Positions 33,604 to 41,979 of a stretch of DNA of 64,000 nucleotides are shown here, piece after piece. Numbering within the stretch: position 1 is the first letter of the stretch; every line of letters begins with the position of its first letter. The position numbers and the translations under genes were made by a program. The stretch comes from Pseudomonas capeferrum. GTDB lineage: Bacteria; Pseudomonadota; Gammaproteobacteria; Pseudomonadales; Pseudomonadaceae. The stretch covers positions 979,282 through 1,043,281 of the forward strand of contig NZ_JMIT01000002.1 of the NCBI RefSeq assembly GCF_000731675.1. The letters run 5' to 3'. Under the pieces are notes generated by a model. The model did no database searches and had not been told where the DNA came from. It was given only the letters and a program-made list of their open reading frames with translations.

Positions 33604-34685
33604 CAGTCCCCCAGGGCGGCCAGTTGATCGGCCTGGTACTCGGCCAACAGCGGTTCGATCACGGCATCGACGCCACCGGCAAGGATGTCGTCCAGCGAAT
33701 ACAAGGTCAGGTTGATGCGGTGATCGGTTACCCGGCCCTGTGGATAATTGTAGGTGCGGATACGCTCGGAGCGGTCACCGGAGCCCACCAGCAGCTTGCG
33801 CTCACTGGCGATGGCATTCTGCGCGGCGCTGGTCTGCATGTCGTTGAGCTTGGCCGACAGCCAGGACATGGCACGGGCACGGTTCTTGTGCTGCGAGCGT
33901 TCTTCCTGGCACTCGACCACGATACCGGTGGGCAAGTGAGTAATGCGAACCGCCGAGTCGGTCTTGTTGATGTGCTGGCCACCGGCCCCGGAAGCGCGGT
34001 AGGTGTCCACGCGCAAGTCGGCCGGGTTGATCTCGATCACCGCCTGCTCATCGGGCTCGGGCAGCACGGCCACGGTACAAGCGGAGGTATGGATGCGCCC
34101 CTGCGACTCGGTCTCGGGCACCCGTTGCACACGGTGCGCACCAGACTCGAACTTGAGCTTGCCGTAAACGTTTTCGCCTTCGACGCGGGCGATGATTTCC
34201 TTGTAGCCGCCGTGTTCGCCTTCGTTCTCGGACAGAATCTCCAGACGCCAGCCACGCTTTTCGGCGTAGCGCGAATACATGCGGAACAGGTCACCCGAGA
34301 ATATCGCCGCCTCGTCACCACCGGTGCCAGCGCGGATTTCGAGGAACACGTTACGCCCGTCGTTGGGGTCCTTGGGCAGCAGCATGCGTTGCAGCTGCGC
34401 CTCCATCGCCAGCAGTTGCTCCTTGGTTTCGCGCACTTCCTCCACGGCCATTTCGCGCATATCCGGATCGCTGTCCTTGAGCAGCGCCTGGGCACCTTCA
34501 AGGTCGTCCTGGACTTTGCGCCATGCCTGATAGGCCGTGTGAACCGGCTCGACTTCGGCGTATTCGCGGGAATAAGCACGGAAACGCGTCTGGTCGCTGA
34601 TGACCTCAGCGTCACCGAGCAGTGCGGTCAGTTCTTCGAAGCGGTCCTGGAGAATATCCAGTTTGTTCAGCAGCGACGCTTTCAT
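33603..34685 (-). CDS. prfA: peptide chain release factor 1
   Basis: A 360-residue RF1, the normal length. It reads UAA and UAG stop codons on the ribosome and triggers peptide release through the GGQ motif, seen in GAGGQHINKTDSAV with Q237 as the methylated residue. The GTGGDEAAIF segment (residues 120-129) and the HTSACTVAVLPEP region are typical of class I release factors. It overlaps the hemA stop by 4 bases (ATGA) and the prmC start by one. Confidence 0.98.
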   Translation of the reverse strand: MKASLLNKLDILQDRFEELTALLGDAEVISDQTRFRAYSREYAEVEPVHTAYQAWRKVQDDLEGAQALLKDSDPDMREMAVEEVRETKEQLLAMEAQLQRMLLPKDPNDGRNVFLEIRAGTGGDEAAIFSGDLFRMYSRYAEKRGWRLEILSENEGEHGGYKEIIARVEGENVYGKLKFESGAHRVQRVPETESQGRIHTSACTVAVLPEPDEQAVIEINPADLRVDTYRASGAGGQHINKTDSAVRITHLPTGIVVECQEERSQHKNRARAMSWLSAKLNDMQTSAAQNAIASERKLLVGSGDRSERIRTYNYPQGRVTDHRINLTLYSLDDILAGGVDAVIEPLLAEYQADQLAALGD

Positions 34686-35959
34686 TGCAGGGATTTGTCC
34701 GTCGAGCCCTCGTTGAGGGCAAAGAGTTCCTGGGCCATGGCCAGCGCATCGAGGCGGCCCTCGGCCGAGAGCTTTTTCAACTGCACGCTGGGCGCATGCA
34801 GAAGTTTGTTGGTCAGGCCCCGGGCCAGCTGGGCCAGCACGTCCTCGGGGTTGCCGCCGTTGGCCAGCAGGCGCTGGGCTTTTTGCAGCTCTTCATCGCG
34901 CAGGCGCTCGCTTTGCTGGCGGTAGGCCTTGAGCACGTCCACCGCAGCCAGTTCGCGCAGGCGCACCATGAAGTCTTCGGCGCCCACCGACACCAGCTCT
35001 TCGGCAGCCTGGGCCGCACCCTGGCGGCTCTTGAGGTTTTCTGCGACTACGTCGTGCAGGTCATCGACGGTATACAGGTAGACGTCGTCGAGCTCGCCCA
35101 CTTCGGGTTCGATATCACGCGGCACGGCGATGTCGACCATGAAAATCGGCTTGTGCCGGCGTTGTTTCAGCGCGCTCTCGACCGCGCCCTTGCCAAGGAT
35201 CGGCAACTGGCTGGCGGTGGAGCTGATGACGATGTCGCTGTTGGCCAGTTCCTGGGGGATGTCGGCCAGCAGCACGGCATGTGCGCCGAACTGCTCGGCC
35301 AGCGTGCTGGCACGCTCCAAGGTACGGTTGGCCACCACGATCCGGCGCACACCTTGCTCATGCAGGTGGCGGGCGACCAGGGTGATGGTCTCGCCGGCCC
35401 CGATCAGCAGGGCCTGGCTGCGGCCCAGGTCACTGAAGATCTGCCGCGCCAGGCTCACCGCGGCGAACGCCACCGAAACCGGGTTTTCGCCGATCGCGGT
35501 GTCGGTGCGCACCTGTTTGGCGGCACTGAAGGTGGCCTGGAACAGGCGCCCGAGCAGTGGGCCAACGGTACCGGCCTCACGCGCCACGGCGTAGGCAGAC
35601 TTCATCTGGCCGAGGATCTGCGGCTCGCCGAGCACCAGCGAATCGAGGCCAGAGGCCACGCGCATCATGTGCCGCACCGCATCGTGCTCTTCATGGATGT
35701 AGGCGCTGGCGCGCAGTTCATCCAGGCTCAGCCGGTGGTAATCGGCCAGCCACAGCAGTACGGCCTCGGCAGACAGGTGGTCCTGCTCTATATAAAGCTC
35801 GCTACGGTTGCAGGTCGACAGGATCGCCGCTTCACGGCTGGCGGTCAGTCGGCAGAGCTGTTGCAGGGCGTCCACCAGCTGCTCTGGGGTAAACGCCACG
35901 CGCTCGCGTACGTCTACCGAGGCAGTCTTATGGTTGATACCAAGTGCAAGAAAGGCCAT
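34682..35959 (-). CDS. hemA: glutamyl-tRNA reductase
   Basis: A 425-residue NADPH enzyme that reduces glutamyl-tRNA to glutamate-1-semialdehyde, the first committed step of haem synthesis in this group. The catalytic Cys50 is in STCNRSELY; the NADPH fold is LLIGAGETITLVARHL (about 183-198); a C-terminal dimerisation helix follows. I start at the ATG at 35959 (MAFLALGINHKT), the universal N-terminus; the frame is open for 99 further codons upstream but across a REP sequence. No strong Shine-Dalgarno is visible. It is the first gene of its operon, divergent from the TPR lipoprotein gene. Confidence 0.97.
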   Translation of the reverse strand: MAFLALGINHKTASVDVRERVAFTPEQLVDALQQLCRLTASREAAILSTCNRSELYIEQDHLSAEAVLLWLADYHRLSLDELRASAYIHEEHDAVRHMMRVASGLDSLVLGEPQILGQMKSAYAVAREAGTVGPLLGRLFQATFSAAKQVRTDTAIGENPVSVAFAAVSLARQIFSDLGRSQALLIGAGETITLVARHLHEQGVRRIVVANRTLERASTLAEQFGAHAVLLADIPQELANSDIVISSTASQLPILGKGAVESALKQRRHKPIFMVDIAVPRDIEPEVGELDDVYLYTVDDLHDVVAENLKSRQGAAQAAEELVSVGAEDFMVRLRELAAVDVLKAYRQQSERLRDEELQKAQRLLANGGNPEDVLAQLARGLTNKLLHAPSVQLKKLSAEGRLDALAMAQELFALNEGSTDKSLQ

Positions 35960-36040
35960 GCAAGGTCGCTGGTTGTGACGAGAAGCCGATAATTGTCCTC
36001 TTTCGCAGGTTTTAGAACAACCACCGTTCGCTATTGTCGT

Positions 36041-36156
36041 GCAGGAGCGGCCTTGCGTCGCGAAAGGGCTGCGCAGCGGCCCCGGCAATATCTCTGACAA
36101 ACCTGAAAACCTGGGGCCGCTACGCACCCCTTTCGCGACCCAAGGCCGCCCCCACA
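36041..36156. repeat. inverted pair of REP elements (REPIN)
   Basis: A left copy (36041-36083, GCAGGAGCGGCCTTGCGTCG then a GC stem) and a right copy in reverse orientation (36111-36156, ending GGCCGCCCCCACA) share nearly all bases and are separated by about 27 bases. Each is itself a hairpin-forming REP sequence of the P. putida type. It lies in the 332-base divergent gap between hemA and the TPR gene (35960-36291). The remaining part of the gap has no recognisable feature other than the presumed promoters. Confidence 0.85.
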
Positions 36157-36291
36157 GGCCGCCCCCACACAGGTGGCGGAACCTGGGCGCCCCTGCCATG
36201 GTCGCAGTTAAGCAAATGCTTCGCAGGTGGGTTTGCCCCCGCGCTTGTGTCATCATGCTCCGACCGCCGGTGAGTCCTTTTAAGCCTTTCT

Positions 36292-38013
36292 ATGAACAGA
36301 CACTACGCACTGCTGCTTGCCTTCGCCCTGCTCCAGGGTTGCCAGAGCCTGGCCCCGCAAAAAGCCGAGCCACCCGTTGCCGAGGCCGGCAAGGGCGAGG
36401 CCGAAAAACCCGTGGTGTACGGTTCGTTCAAGCAAGACACCCTATATAGCCTGTTGGTGGCGGAGCTGGCCGGCCAGCGCAACCGCTTCGACATCGCCCT
36501 GGCCAACTACGCCGACCAGGCCGAAAAAACCCAGGACCCTGGCGTTTCCGAACGCGCCTACCGCATCGCCGAGTACCTCGGCGCCGACGAGCCGGCCTTG
36601 GAAAACGCCTTGATCTGGGCCCGCAACGACCCGGACAACCTCGACGCCCAGCGCGCCGCCGCCATCCAGCTGGCCCGCGCCGGTCGCTACGACGATGCTA
36701 TGGTCTACATGGAAAAAGTCCTGCAAGGCCAGGGCGATACCCATTTCGACTTCCTCGCCCTGTCGGCCGCCGAGACCGACCAGAGCACTCGCGACGGCTT
36801 GCTGCAGAGCTTCGAACGCCTGCTGGTCAAGTACCCGGAAAACAGCCAGCTGGTGTTCGGCAAAGCGCTCCTGCTGAACCAGGACGGCAAGGCCGAAGAA
36901 GCGCTCGAACTGCTCGAGGAGCACCCGCCGCAAAATGGCGAGATCGCCCCGATTCTGCTGCGTGCCCGCCTGCTGCAAGCGCTCGACCGCGGCAAAGAGG
37001 CGCTGCCCCTGCTGCGTGGCGCGATCCGCGACAACCCGGATGACAAACGCCTGCGCCTGACCTACGCCCGTACCCTGGTCGAGCAGGACCGCATCGCCGA
37101 TGCCAAGGGGGAGTTCATCAGCCTGGTCCAGCAGTACCCCGAGGATGACGAGCTGCGCTACTCGCTGGCACTGGTATGCCTGGAAAACAAAGACTGGGAT
37201 GAAGCCGAGGGCTACCTGCAGGAGCTGGTCGAACGCGACAGCAACGTCGACGCCGCCCACCTGAACCTGGGCCGCATCCGCGAGGAGCGCCACGACCCCG
37301 AAGGCGCCTTGCGCGAATACGCCCTGGTCGGCACCGGCCCCGACTACCTGCCGGCGCAGCTGCGCCAGGCCGACATCCTGATTGCCAACGGCCGCGGCAC
37401 CGAGGCTTCGCGCCTGCTCGCCGAAGCCCGCGAGGCCCAGCCGGACTACGCCATCCAGCTGTACCTGATCGAATCGGAAAGCTACAGCAACAACAACAAG
37501 GACGCTCAGGCCAACCAGGTGCTGCAACAAGGCATCCAGCGTTACCCGGACGACCCCAACCTGCTGTATACCCGCGCCATGCTGGCCGAAAAGCGTGATG
37601 ACCTGCCGCAGATGGAGAAAGACCTGCGCGCCATCATCGACCGCGAGCCGGAAAACGCCATGGCCCTGAACGCCCTGGGCTACACCCTGGCCGACCGCAC
37701 CACCCGCTACGCCGAGGCCAAGGCGCTGATCGACAAGGCCCACCAGCTCACCCCGGATGACCCGGCGGTGCTCGACAGCCTGGGCTGGATCGCCTACCGC
37801 CAGGGCAACCTGGACGAAGCCGAAGGCTACCTGCGCCAGGCCCTGGAACGCTTCCCCGACCACGAAGTGGCTGCGCACCTGGGCGAAGTCCTGTGGGCCA
37901 ACGGCAAGCGCCGCGAAGCCCGCCAGGTCTGGGCCAAGGCCTTCGAAGCCCAGCCCGATAGCCCCATCCTGCGCAAGACCGTACTGCGCCTGACCGGATC
38001 AGAGACCCTTTAA
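36292..38013 (+). CDS. tetratricopeptide-repeat lipoprotein
   Basis: A 573-residue protein with a lipoprotein signal (lipobox LLQGC, lipidated C17) followed by many TPR units, clearest between residues 100 and 560 (for example AALNALGYTLADRTTRYAEA-type repeats near 460-500 and GNLDEAEGYLRQALERFPDH near 505-524). It should be an envelope scaffold. It is followed 4 bases after its stop by lolB, so the two are co-transcribed; conserved linkage with lolB, ispE and prs in pseudomonads suggests a link to outer-membrane assembly. The exact role is unknown. Confidence 0.92.
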   Translation: MNRHYALLLAFALLQGCQSLAPQKAEPPVAEAGKGEAEKPVVYGSFKQDTLYSLLVAELAGQRNRFDIALANYADQAEKTQDPGVSERAYRIAEYLGADEPALENALIWARNDPDNLDAQRAAAIQLARAGRYDDAMVYMEKVLQGQGDTHFDFLALSAAETDQSTRDGLLQSFERLLVKYPENSQLVFGKALLLNQDGKAEEALELLEEHPPQNGEIAPILLRARLLQALDRGKEALPLLRGAIRDNPDDKRLRLTYARTLVEQDRIADAKGEFISLVQQYPEDDELRYSLALVCLENKDWDEAEGYLQELVERDSNVDAAHLNLGRIREERHDPEGALREYALVGTGPDYLPAQLRQADILIANGRGTEASRLLAEAREAQPDYAIQLYLIESESYSNNNKDAQANQVLQQGIQRYPDDPNLLYTRAMLAEKRDDLPQMEKDLRAIIDREPENAMALNALGYTLADRTTRYAEAKALIDKAHQLTPDDPAVLDSLGWIAYRQGNLDEAEGYLRQALERFPDHEVAAHLGEVLWANGKRREARQVWAKAFEAQPDSPILRKTVLRLTGSETL

Positions 38014-38017
38014 CGCC

Positions 38018-38635
38018 ATGTTCCTGCGCCATTGCATCACCTTCACCCTGATTGCCCTGCTCGCGGGCTGTGCCGGCTTCGGTAGCCGTGAAGCCCTGCA
38101 GGGCCATGGCGACCCGCAGCAGTGGCGCCAGCACAAAGCGCAACTCAGCACCCTCGACGGCTGGCAGATCAGCGGCAAGGTCGGCATCCGCGCCCCGCGC
38201 GATTCCGGCAGCGGCACGCTGTTCTGGTTGCAGCGCCAGGACTACTACGACATCCGCCTGGCCGGGCCATTGGGCCGTGGCGCTGCCCGCCTGACCGGCC
38301 GCCCCGGCGGCGTGGTGCTGGAAGTGGCCAACCAGGGCCGCTACGAAGCCACCAGCCCGGAAGCACTGCTGGAAGAACAACTGGGCTGGCAACTGCCGGT
38401 TTCGCACCTGGTCTGGTGGGTACGCGGCCTGCCCGCGCCCGACAGCAAGAGCCAGCTGACCCTGGACGGCGACAGCCGCCTGGCCAGCCTGCAACAGGAT
38501 GGCTGGCAGGTGCAGTACCTGAGCTATACCGAGCAGAACGGCTACTGGTTGCCCGAGCGCCTGAAACTGCACGGCAAGGACCTCGACGTGACGTTGGTGG
38601 TCAAGGACTGGCAGCCGCGCCAGCTGGGGCACTGA
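38018..38635 (+). CDS. lolB: outer-membrane lipoprotein receptor LolB
   Basis: A 205-residue lipoprotein (lipobox LLAGC near residue 18) with the LolA/LolB fold. It accepts lipoproteins from periplasmic LolA and inserts them in the outer membrane. The segment GWQISGKVGIRAPRDSGSGTLFW and the later QQDGWQVQYLSY are characteristic. It sits between the TPR lipoprotein gene and ispE, the usual gamma-proteobacterial order lolB-ispE-prs. Confidence 0.95.
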   Translation: MFLRHCITFTLIALLAGCAGFGSREALQGHGDPQQWRQHKAQLSTLDGWQISGKVGIRAPRDSGSGTLFWLQRQDYYDIRLAGPLGRGAARLTGRPGGVVLEVANQGRYEATSPEALLEEQLGWQLPVSHLVWWVRGLPAPDSKSQLTLDGDSRLASLQQDGWQVQYLSYTEQNGYWLPERLKLHGKDLDVTLVVKDWQPRQLGH

Positions 38636-38638
38636 TCG

Positions 38639-39499
38639 ATGACCACCCTTACCCTGCCCGCCCCGGCCAAGCTCAACCTGTGGCTGCACATCATCGGCCG
38701 CCGCCCGGACGGTTACCACGAGCTGGAAACCGTCTTCCAGTTTCTCGACCATGGCGACGAGCTGAGCTTCGCCCTGCGTGAAGACGGCGTGATCCGCCTG
38801 CACACCGAAATCGAGGCGGTGCCCCACGACAGCAACCTGATCGTGCGTGCCGCGCGCAAATTGCAGGAACAATCCGGCACCCGCCTTGGCGCCGACATCT
38901 GGCTGACCAAGGTCTTGCCCATGGGCGGTGGCATCGGCGGCGGCAGCTCGGACGCCGCGACCACGCTGCTGGCGCTGGCGCACTTGTGGCAGCTGGACTG
39001 GGATGAAGATCGCCTGGCCGGCCTGGGCCTGACCCTCGGTGCCGACGTGCCGGTGTTCGTGCGCGGCCACGCGGCGTTCGCCCAGGGTGTGGGCGAGCAA
39101 CTGACCCCGGTCGACCCGATCGAGCCCTGGTATGTCGTGCTGGTGCCGCAAGTGTCTGTCAGTACTGTAGAAATTTTTTCACATCCGCAGTTGACACGTG
39201 ATTCCCTCCCCCTTAAGATGCGCCCCGTTCCCGAGGGAAACAGTCGAAATGACTGCCAACCGGTGGTAGAGCAGAGTTACCCAGAAGTTCGCAATGCGTT
39301 GAATTCACTGGGCAAATTCACTGAAGCTCGATTAACCGGCACTGGAAGTTGTGTGTTTGGGGCCTTCCCAAGCAAAGCCGAAGCTGATAAAGTTCTGGCC
39401 CTTCTTTCAGCGACCCAAACAGGGTTTGTGGCGAAAGGAAGCAATGTTTCGATGTTGCATCGCAAGCTGCAAAGTCTGGTCAAGAAGTCGAGTGCCTAG
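38639..39499 (+). CDS. ispE: 4-diphosphocytidyl-2-C-methyl-D-erythritol kinase
   Basis: A 286-residue GHMP kinase of the MEP isoprenoid pathway. It phosphorylates CDP-methylerythritol at the 2-hydroxyl. The N-terminus PAPAKLNLWLHI (Lys10 region) and the ATP loop PMGGGIGGGSSDAATTL (about residues 97-113) are intact; the third GHMP motif LTGTGSCVFGAF is near 232-243. From about base 39165 to the stop codon the gene becomes clearly AT-richer with less typical codons, where a promoter for the downstream genes is embedded (see the promoter at 39191). It starts 4 bases after lolB. Confidence 0.97.
   Translation: MTTLTLPAPAKLNLWLHIIGRRPDGYHELETVFQFLDHGDELSFALREDGVIRLHTEIEAVPHDSNLIVRAARKLQEQSGTRLGADIWLTKVLPMGGGIGGGSSDAATTLLALAHLWQLDWDEDRLAGLGLTLGADVPVFVRGHAAFAQGVGEQLTPVDPIEPWYVVLVPQVSVSTVEIFSHPQLTRDSLPLKMRPVPEGNSRNDCQPVVEQSYPEVRNALNSLGKFTEARLTGTGSCVFGAFPSKAEADKVLALLSATQTGFVAKGSNVSMLHRKLQSLVKKSSA
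39191..39219 (+). promoter_or_regulatory. sigma70 promoter inside ispE, for tRNA-Gln and prs
   Basis: TTGACA (39191-39196, perfect consensus) and TAAGAT (39214-39219, five of six) are spaced by exactly 17 bases. The start would be near 39226, followed by a small GTTCCC/GGGAAC hairpin. It lies within the last third of ispE, 300 bases upstream of the tRNA and 420 before prs, and coincides with the local drop in GC and codon bias. Confidence 0.8.
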
Positions 39500-39518
39500 C
39501 GCTCGCAGCAACAGATAC

Positions 39519-39593
39519 AGGGGCGTCGCCAAGCGGTAAGGCAGCAGGTTTTGATCCTGCCATGCGTTGGTTCGAATCCAGCCGCCCCTGCCA
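39519..39593 (+). tRNA. tRNA-Gln (anticodon TTG)
   Basis: A 75-base cloverleaf with encoded CCA end (39591-39593). The acceptor stem AGGGGCG pairs with CGCCCCT; the anticodon arm GCAGG-TTTTGAT-CCTGC has anticodon TTG; the T-arm contains GGTTCGAATCC. It lies between ispE and prs, a position common in gamma-proteobacteria. Its 5' flank is the terminus of ispE (20 bases). Confidence 0.97.
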
Positions 39594-39640
39594 TTTTCCT
39601 ATACTCATCCAGGTATACCCTCAGCCTTCAGGTACTGCGC

Positions 39641-40582
39641 GTGTCCAAGATGATGGTCTTTACGGGGAACGCTAACCCCGATCTGGCTCGGCGTGTCGTA
39701 CGTCAGCTGCATATCCCTCTCGGTGACGTCTCTGTCGGTAAATTCTCCGACGGCGAGATCAGCACTGAGATCAATGAAAATGTCCGCGGTAAAGACGTCT
39801 TCATTATTCAGCCGACCTGTGCCCCGACCAACGATAACCTGATGGAACTGGTAGTGATGGCCGACGCCTTCCGCCGCTCCTCAGCATCCCGAATCACCGC
39901 CGTGATTCCTTACTTCGGATACGCCCGCCAGGACCGCCGTCCGCGTTCGGCACGTGTAGCCATCAGCGCCAAAGTTGTCGCTGACATGCTCACTGTCGTG
40001 GGTATCGACCGTGTACTCACCGTCGACCTGCACGCTGACCAGATCCAGGGTTTCTTCGATATCCCAGTCGACAACATCTACGGCTCGCCCGTATTGGTCG
40101 ACGATATCGAAGACCAGCGTTTCGAGAACCTGATGATCGTCTCCCCGGACATCGGTGGTGTCGTGCGCGCACGTGCCGTCGCCAAGTCCCTGGGTGTCGA
40201 TCTGGGTATCATCGACAAACGCCGCGAGAAGGCTAACCACTCCGAGGTGATGCACATCATCGGCGACGTCGAAGGGCGCACTTGCATCCTGGTAGACGAC
40301 ATGGTCGACACCGCCGGCACCCTGTGCCACGCGGCCAAAGCCCTGAAAGAACACGGCGCTGCCAAGGTTTACGCCTATTGCACGCACCCTGTCCTGTCGG
40401 GCCGCGCGATCGAGAACATCGAGAAGTCGGTACTGGACGAGCTGGTGGTGACCAACACCGTTCCGCTGTCCGCCGCTGCTCAAGCCTGTGACCGTATCCG
40501 CCAGCTGGATATCGCACCGGTTGTCGCTGAAGCGGTACGCCGCATCAGCAACGAAGAATCGATCAGCGCGATGTTCCGCTAA
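39641..40582 (+). CDS. prs: ribose-phosphate pyrophosphokinase (PRPP synthetase)
   Basis: A 313-residue enzyme making PRPP from ribose 5-phosphate and ATP, the precursor for nucleotides, His and Trp and the co-substrate of the Hpt and Upp enzymes encoded elsewhere in this window. The ATP and ribose-phosphate sites are FSDGEISTEINENVRG (residues 35-50), DLHADQIQGFFD (129-140) and the PRPP loop LVDDMVDTAGT (217-227). I start at the GTG at 39641 (SKMMVFTGNANP), with AGG eight bases upstream; an ATG start further upstream would lie inside the tRNA. Confidence 0.97.
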   Translation: MSKMMVFTGNANPDLARRVVRQLHIPLGDVSVGKFSDGEISTEINENVRGKDVFIIQPTCAPTNDNLMELVVMADAFRRSSASRITAVIPYFGYARQDRRPRSARVAISAKVVADMLTVVGIDRVLTVDLHADQIQGFFDIPVDNIYGSPVLVDDIEDQRFENLMIVSPDIGGVVRARAVAKSLGVDLGIIDKRREKANHSEVMHIIGDVEGRTCILVDDMVDTAGTLCHAAKALKEHGAAKVYAYCTHPVLSGRAIENIEKSVLDELVVTNTVPLSAAAQACDRIRQLDIAPVVAEAVRRISNEESISAMFR

Positions 40583-40606
40583 GCGGAACACGTGTTGATG
40601 TGAAGC

Positions 40607-40642
40607 GCCCCGCCCCAGCATTTGTTGGGGCGGGGCTTTTTT
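40607..40642 (+). terminator. intrinsic terminator between prs and rplY
   Basis: An 11-bp GC stem (GCCCCGCCCCA / TGGGGCGGGGC) is followed by six T residues. It should end most prs transcripts, leaving rplY to its own promoter or to read-through. Confidence 0.92.
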
Positions 40643-40700
40643 GCCATTCCCGTTGGCGCTGGTCGCAAACGCCCTCGGGAGGCTATTTTGGAGAAACAAA

Positions 40701-41294
40701 ATGACTGATTTCACGCTGAACGCCAAAGTGCGTACTGACCTGGGGAAAGGTGCGAGCCGCCGCCTGCGTCACTCGCTGAGCATCCCTGCCGTTGTCTACG
40801 GTGGCGATAAAGAAGCGCAATCCCTGACCATCGTGTCGAAGGAAATCGCCAAGCTGTTCGAAAACGAAGCTGCCTACAGCCACGTGATCGAGCTGAACGT
40901 TGACGGCGCCAAGCAAAACGTCATCGTCAAGGCCATGCAGCGTCACCCAGCCAAGCAATTCATCATGCACGCTGACTTCGTTCGCGTCGTTGCTGGCCAG
41001 AAGCTGACTGCCAAGGTTCCGGTTCACTTCATCGGCGAAGAAGCGCCGATCAAGAAAGGCGGCGAGATCTCCCACGTTGTTTCCGAGATCGAAGTTTCCT
41101 GCGAAGCCAAAGACCTGCCTGAGTTCATCGAAGTTGACCTGGCTAACGCTGAAGTCGGCACCATCATCCACCTGTCGGACCTGAAAGCTCCGAAAGGCGT
41201 AGAGTTCGTCGCTCTGGCCCACGGTGATGACAAGGCTGTTGCCAACGTTCACGCGCCACGCGTTGCTCCAGAAGCAGAAGGCGCTGCCGAGTAA
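40701..41294 (+). CDS. rplY: 50S ribosomal protein L25/general stress protein Ctc
   Basis: A 197-residue, long (Ctc/TL5-type) L25 that binds 5S rRNA: the N-terminal L25 domain (residues 1-95, KGASRRLRHSLSIPAVVYGG) is followed by a C-terminal beta domain (about 96-185). A strong Shine-Dalgarno (GGAG) precedes the ATG at 40701. Codon use is strongly biased, as expected of an abundant ribosomal protein. It heads the rplY-pth-ychF group. Confidence 0.97.
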   Translation: MTDFTLNAKVRTDLGKGASRRLRHSLSIPAVVYGGDKEAQSLTIVSKEIAKLFENEAAYSHVIELNVDGAKQNVIVKAMQRHPAKQFIMHADFVRVVAGQKLTAKVPVHFIGEEAPIKKGGEISHVVSEIEVSCEAKDLPEFIEVDLANAEVGTIIHLSDLKAPKGVEFVALAHGDDKAVANVHAPRVAPEAEGAAE

Positions 41295-41373
41295 TCCACT
41301 CGCACGCCGGTGTTGATCGGGTTACAGTGCCGCGCGCGCTGTAACCCACCAACTCCAAGGAAGAGCCCCTGAC

Positions 41374-41958
41374 GTGACCGCCATCCAGTTGATCGTTGGC
41401 CTGGGTAACCCCGGCCCCGAATACGAACAGACCCGGCATAACGCAGGGGCTCTTTTCGTTGAACGCATTGCCAGCGCCCAGCGCGTCTCGCTGACCGCTG
41501 ACCGCAAGTATTTCGGCCTGACGGCTAAATTCAGCCATCAGGGCAACGACGTTCGTCTGCTCATCCCCACCACCTACATGAACCGTAGCGGCCAGTCCGT
41601 GGCGGCCTTGGCCAATTTCTTCCGCATCAAGCCGGAAGCAATTCTGGTGGCGCATGACGAACTCGACCTGCCTCCGGGCGTCGCCAAGCTTAAACGCGGC
41701 GGCGGCCATGGCGGGCACAACGGCCTGCGCGACATCATCGCGCAGCTCGGCAACCAGAACGACTTCCACCGCCTGCGGCTTGGCATCGGCCACCCGGGTG
41801 ACGCCAAACTGGTCTCCAACTTCGTCCTGGGCCGCGCGCCGCGCGCCGAGCAGGAGAAGCTCGACGCCAGCATCGATTTTGCCCTCGGCGTGCTGCCAGA
41901 TGTCCTCGCTGGCGATTTCGCCAAGGCGATGCGCGAGCTGCACAGCCAGAAGGCCTGA
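41374..41958 (+). CDS. pth: peptidyl-tRNA hydrolase
   Basis: A 194-residue hydrolase that frees tRNA from prematurely released peptidyl-tRNA. The catalytic His is in TRHNAG (residues 20-25), with the conserved HDELDLPPG (about 93-101) and [11 protein letters not shown] (about 109-119). The start is the GTG at 41374; AAGGAAGAG lies upstream. It is 79 bases after rplY and 21 before ychF, the standard order. Confidence 0.97.
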
Positions 41959-41979
41959 TTTCCTAGAGAGGGAATACCC

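Noticed and set aside
35960..36256. Extension of hemA by 99 codons upstream
   Set aside because: It crosses a REP pair and precedes the universal MAFLALGINHKT start of glutamyl-tRNA reductase.
39161..39499. Possible horizontal transfer or frameshift at the 3' end of ispE because of low GC
   Set aside because: The reading frame and GHMP motif remain intact; the embedded promoter explains the composition better.
39551..39640. ATG start of prs inside the tRNA gene
   Set aside because: The family N-terminus begins at the GTG at 39641; an earlier start would overlap tRNA-Gln.
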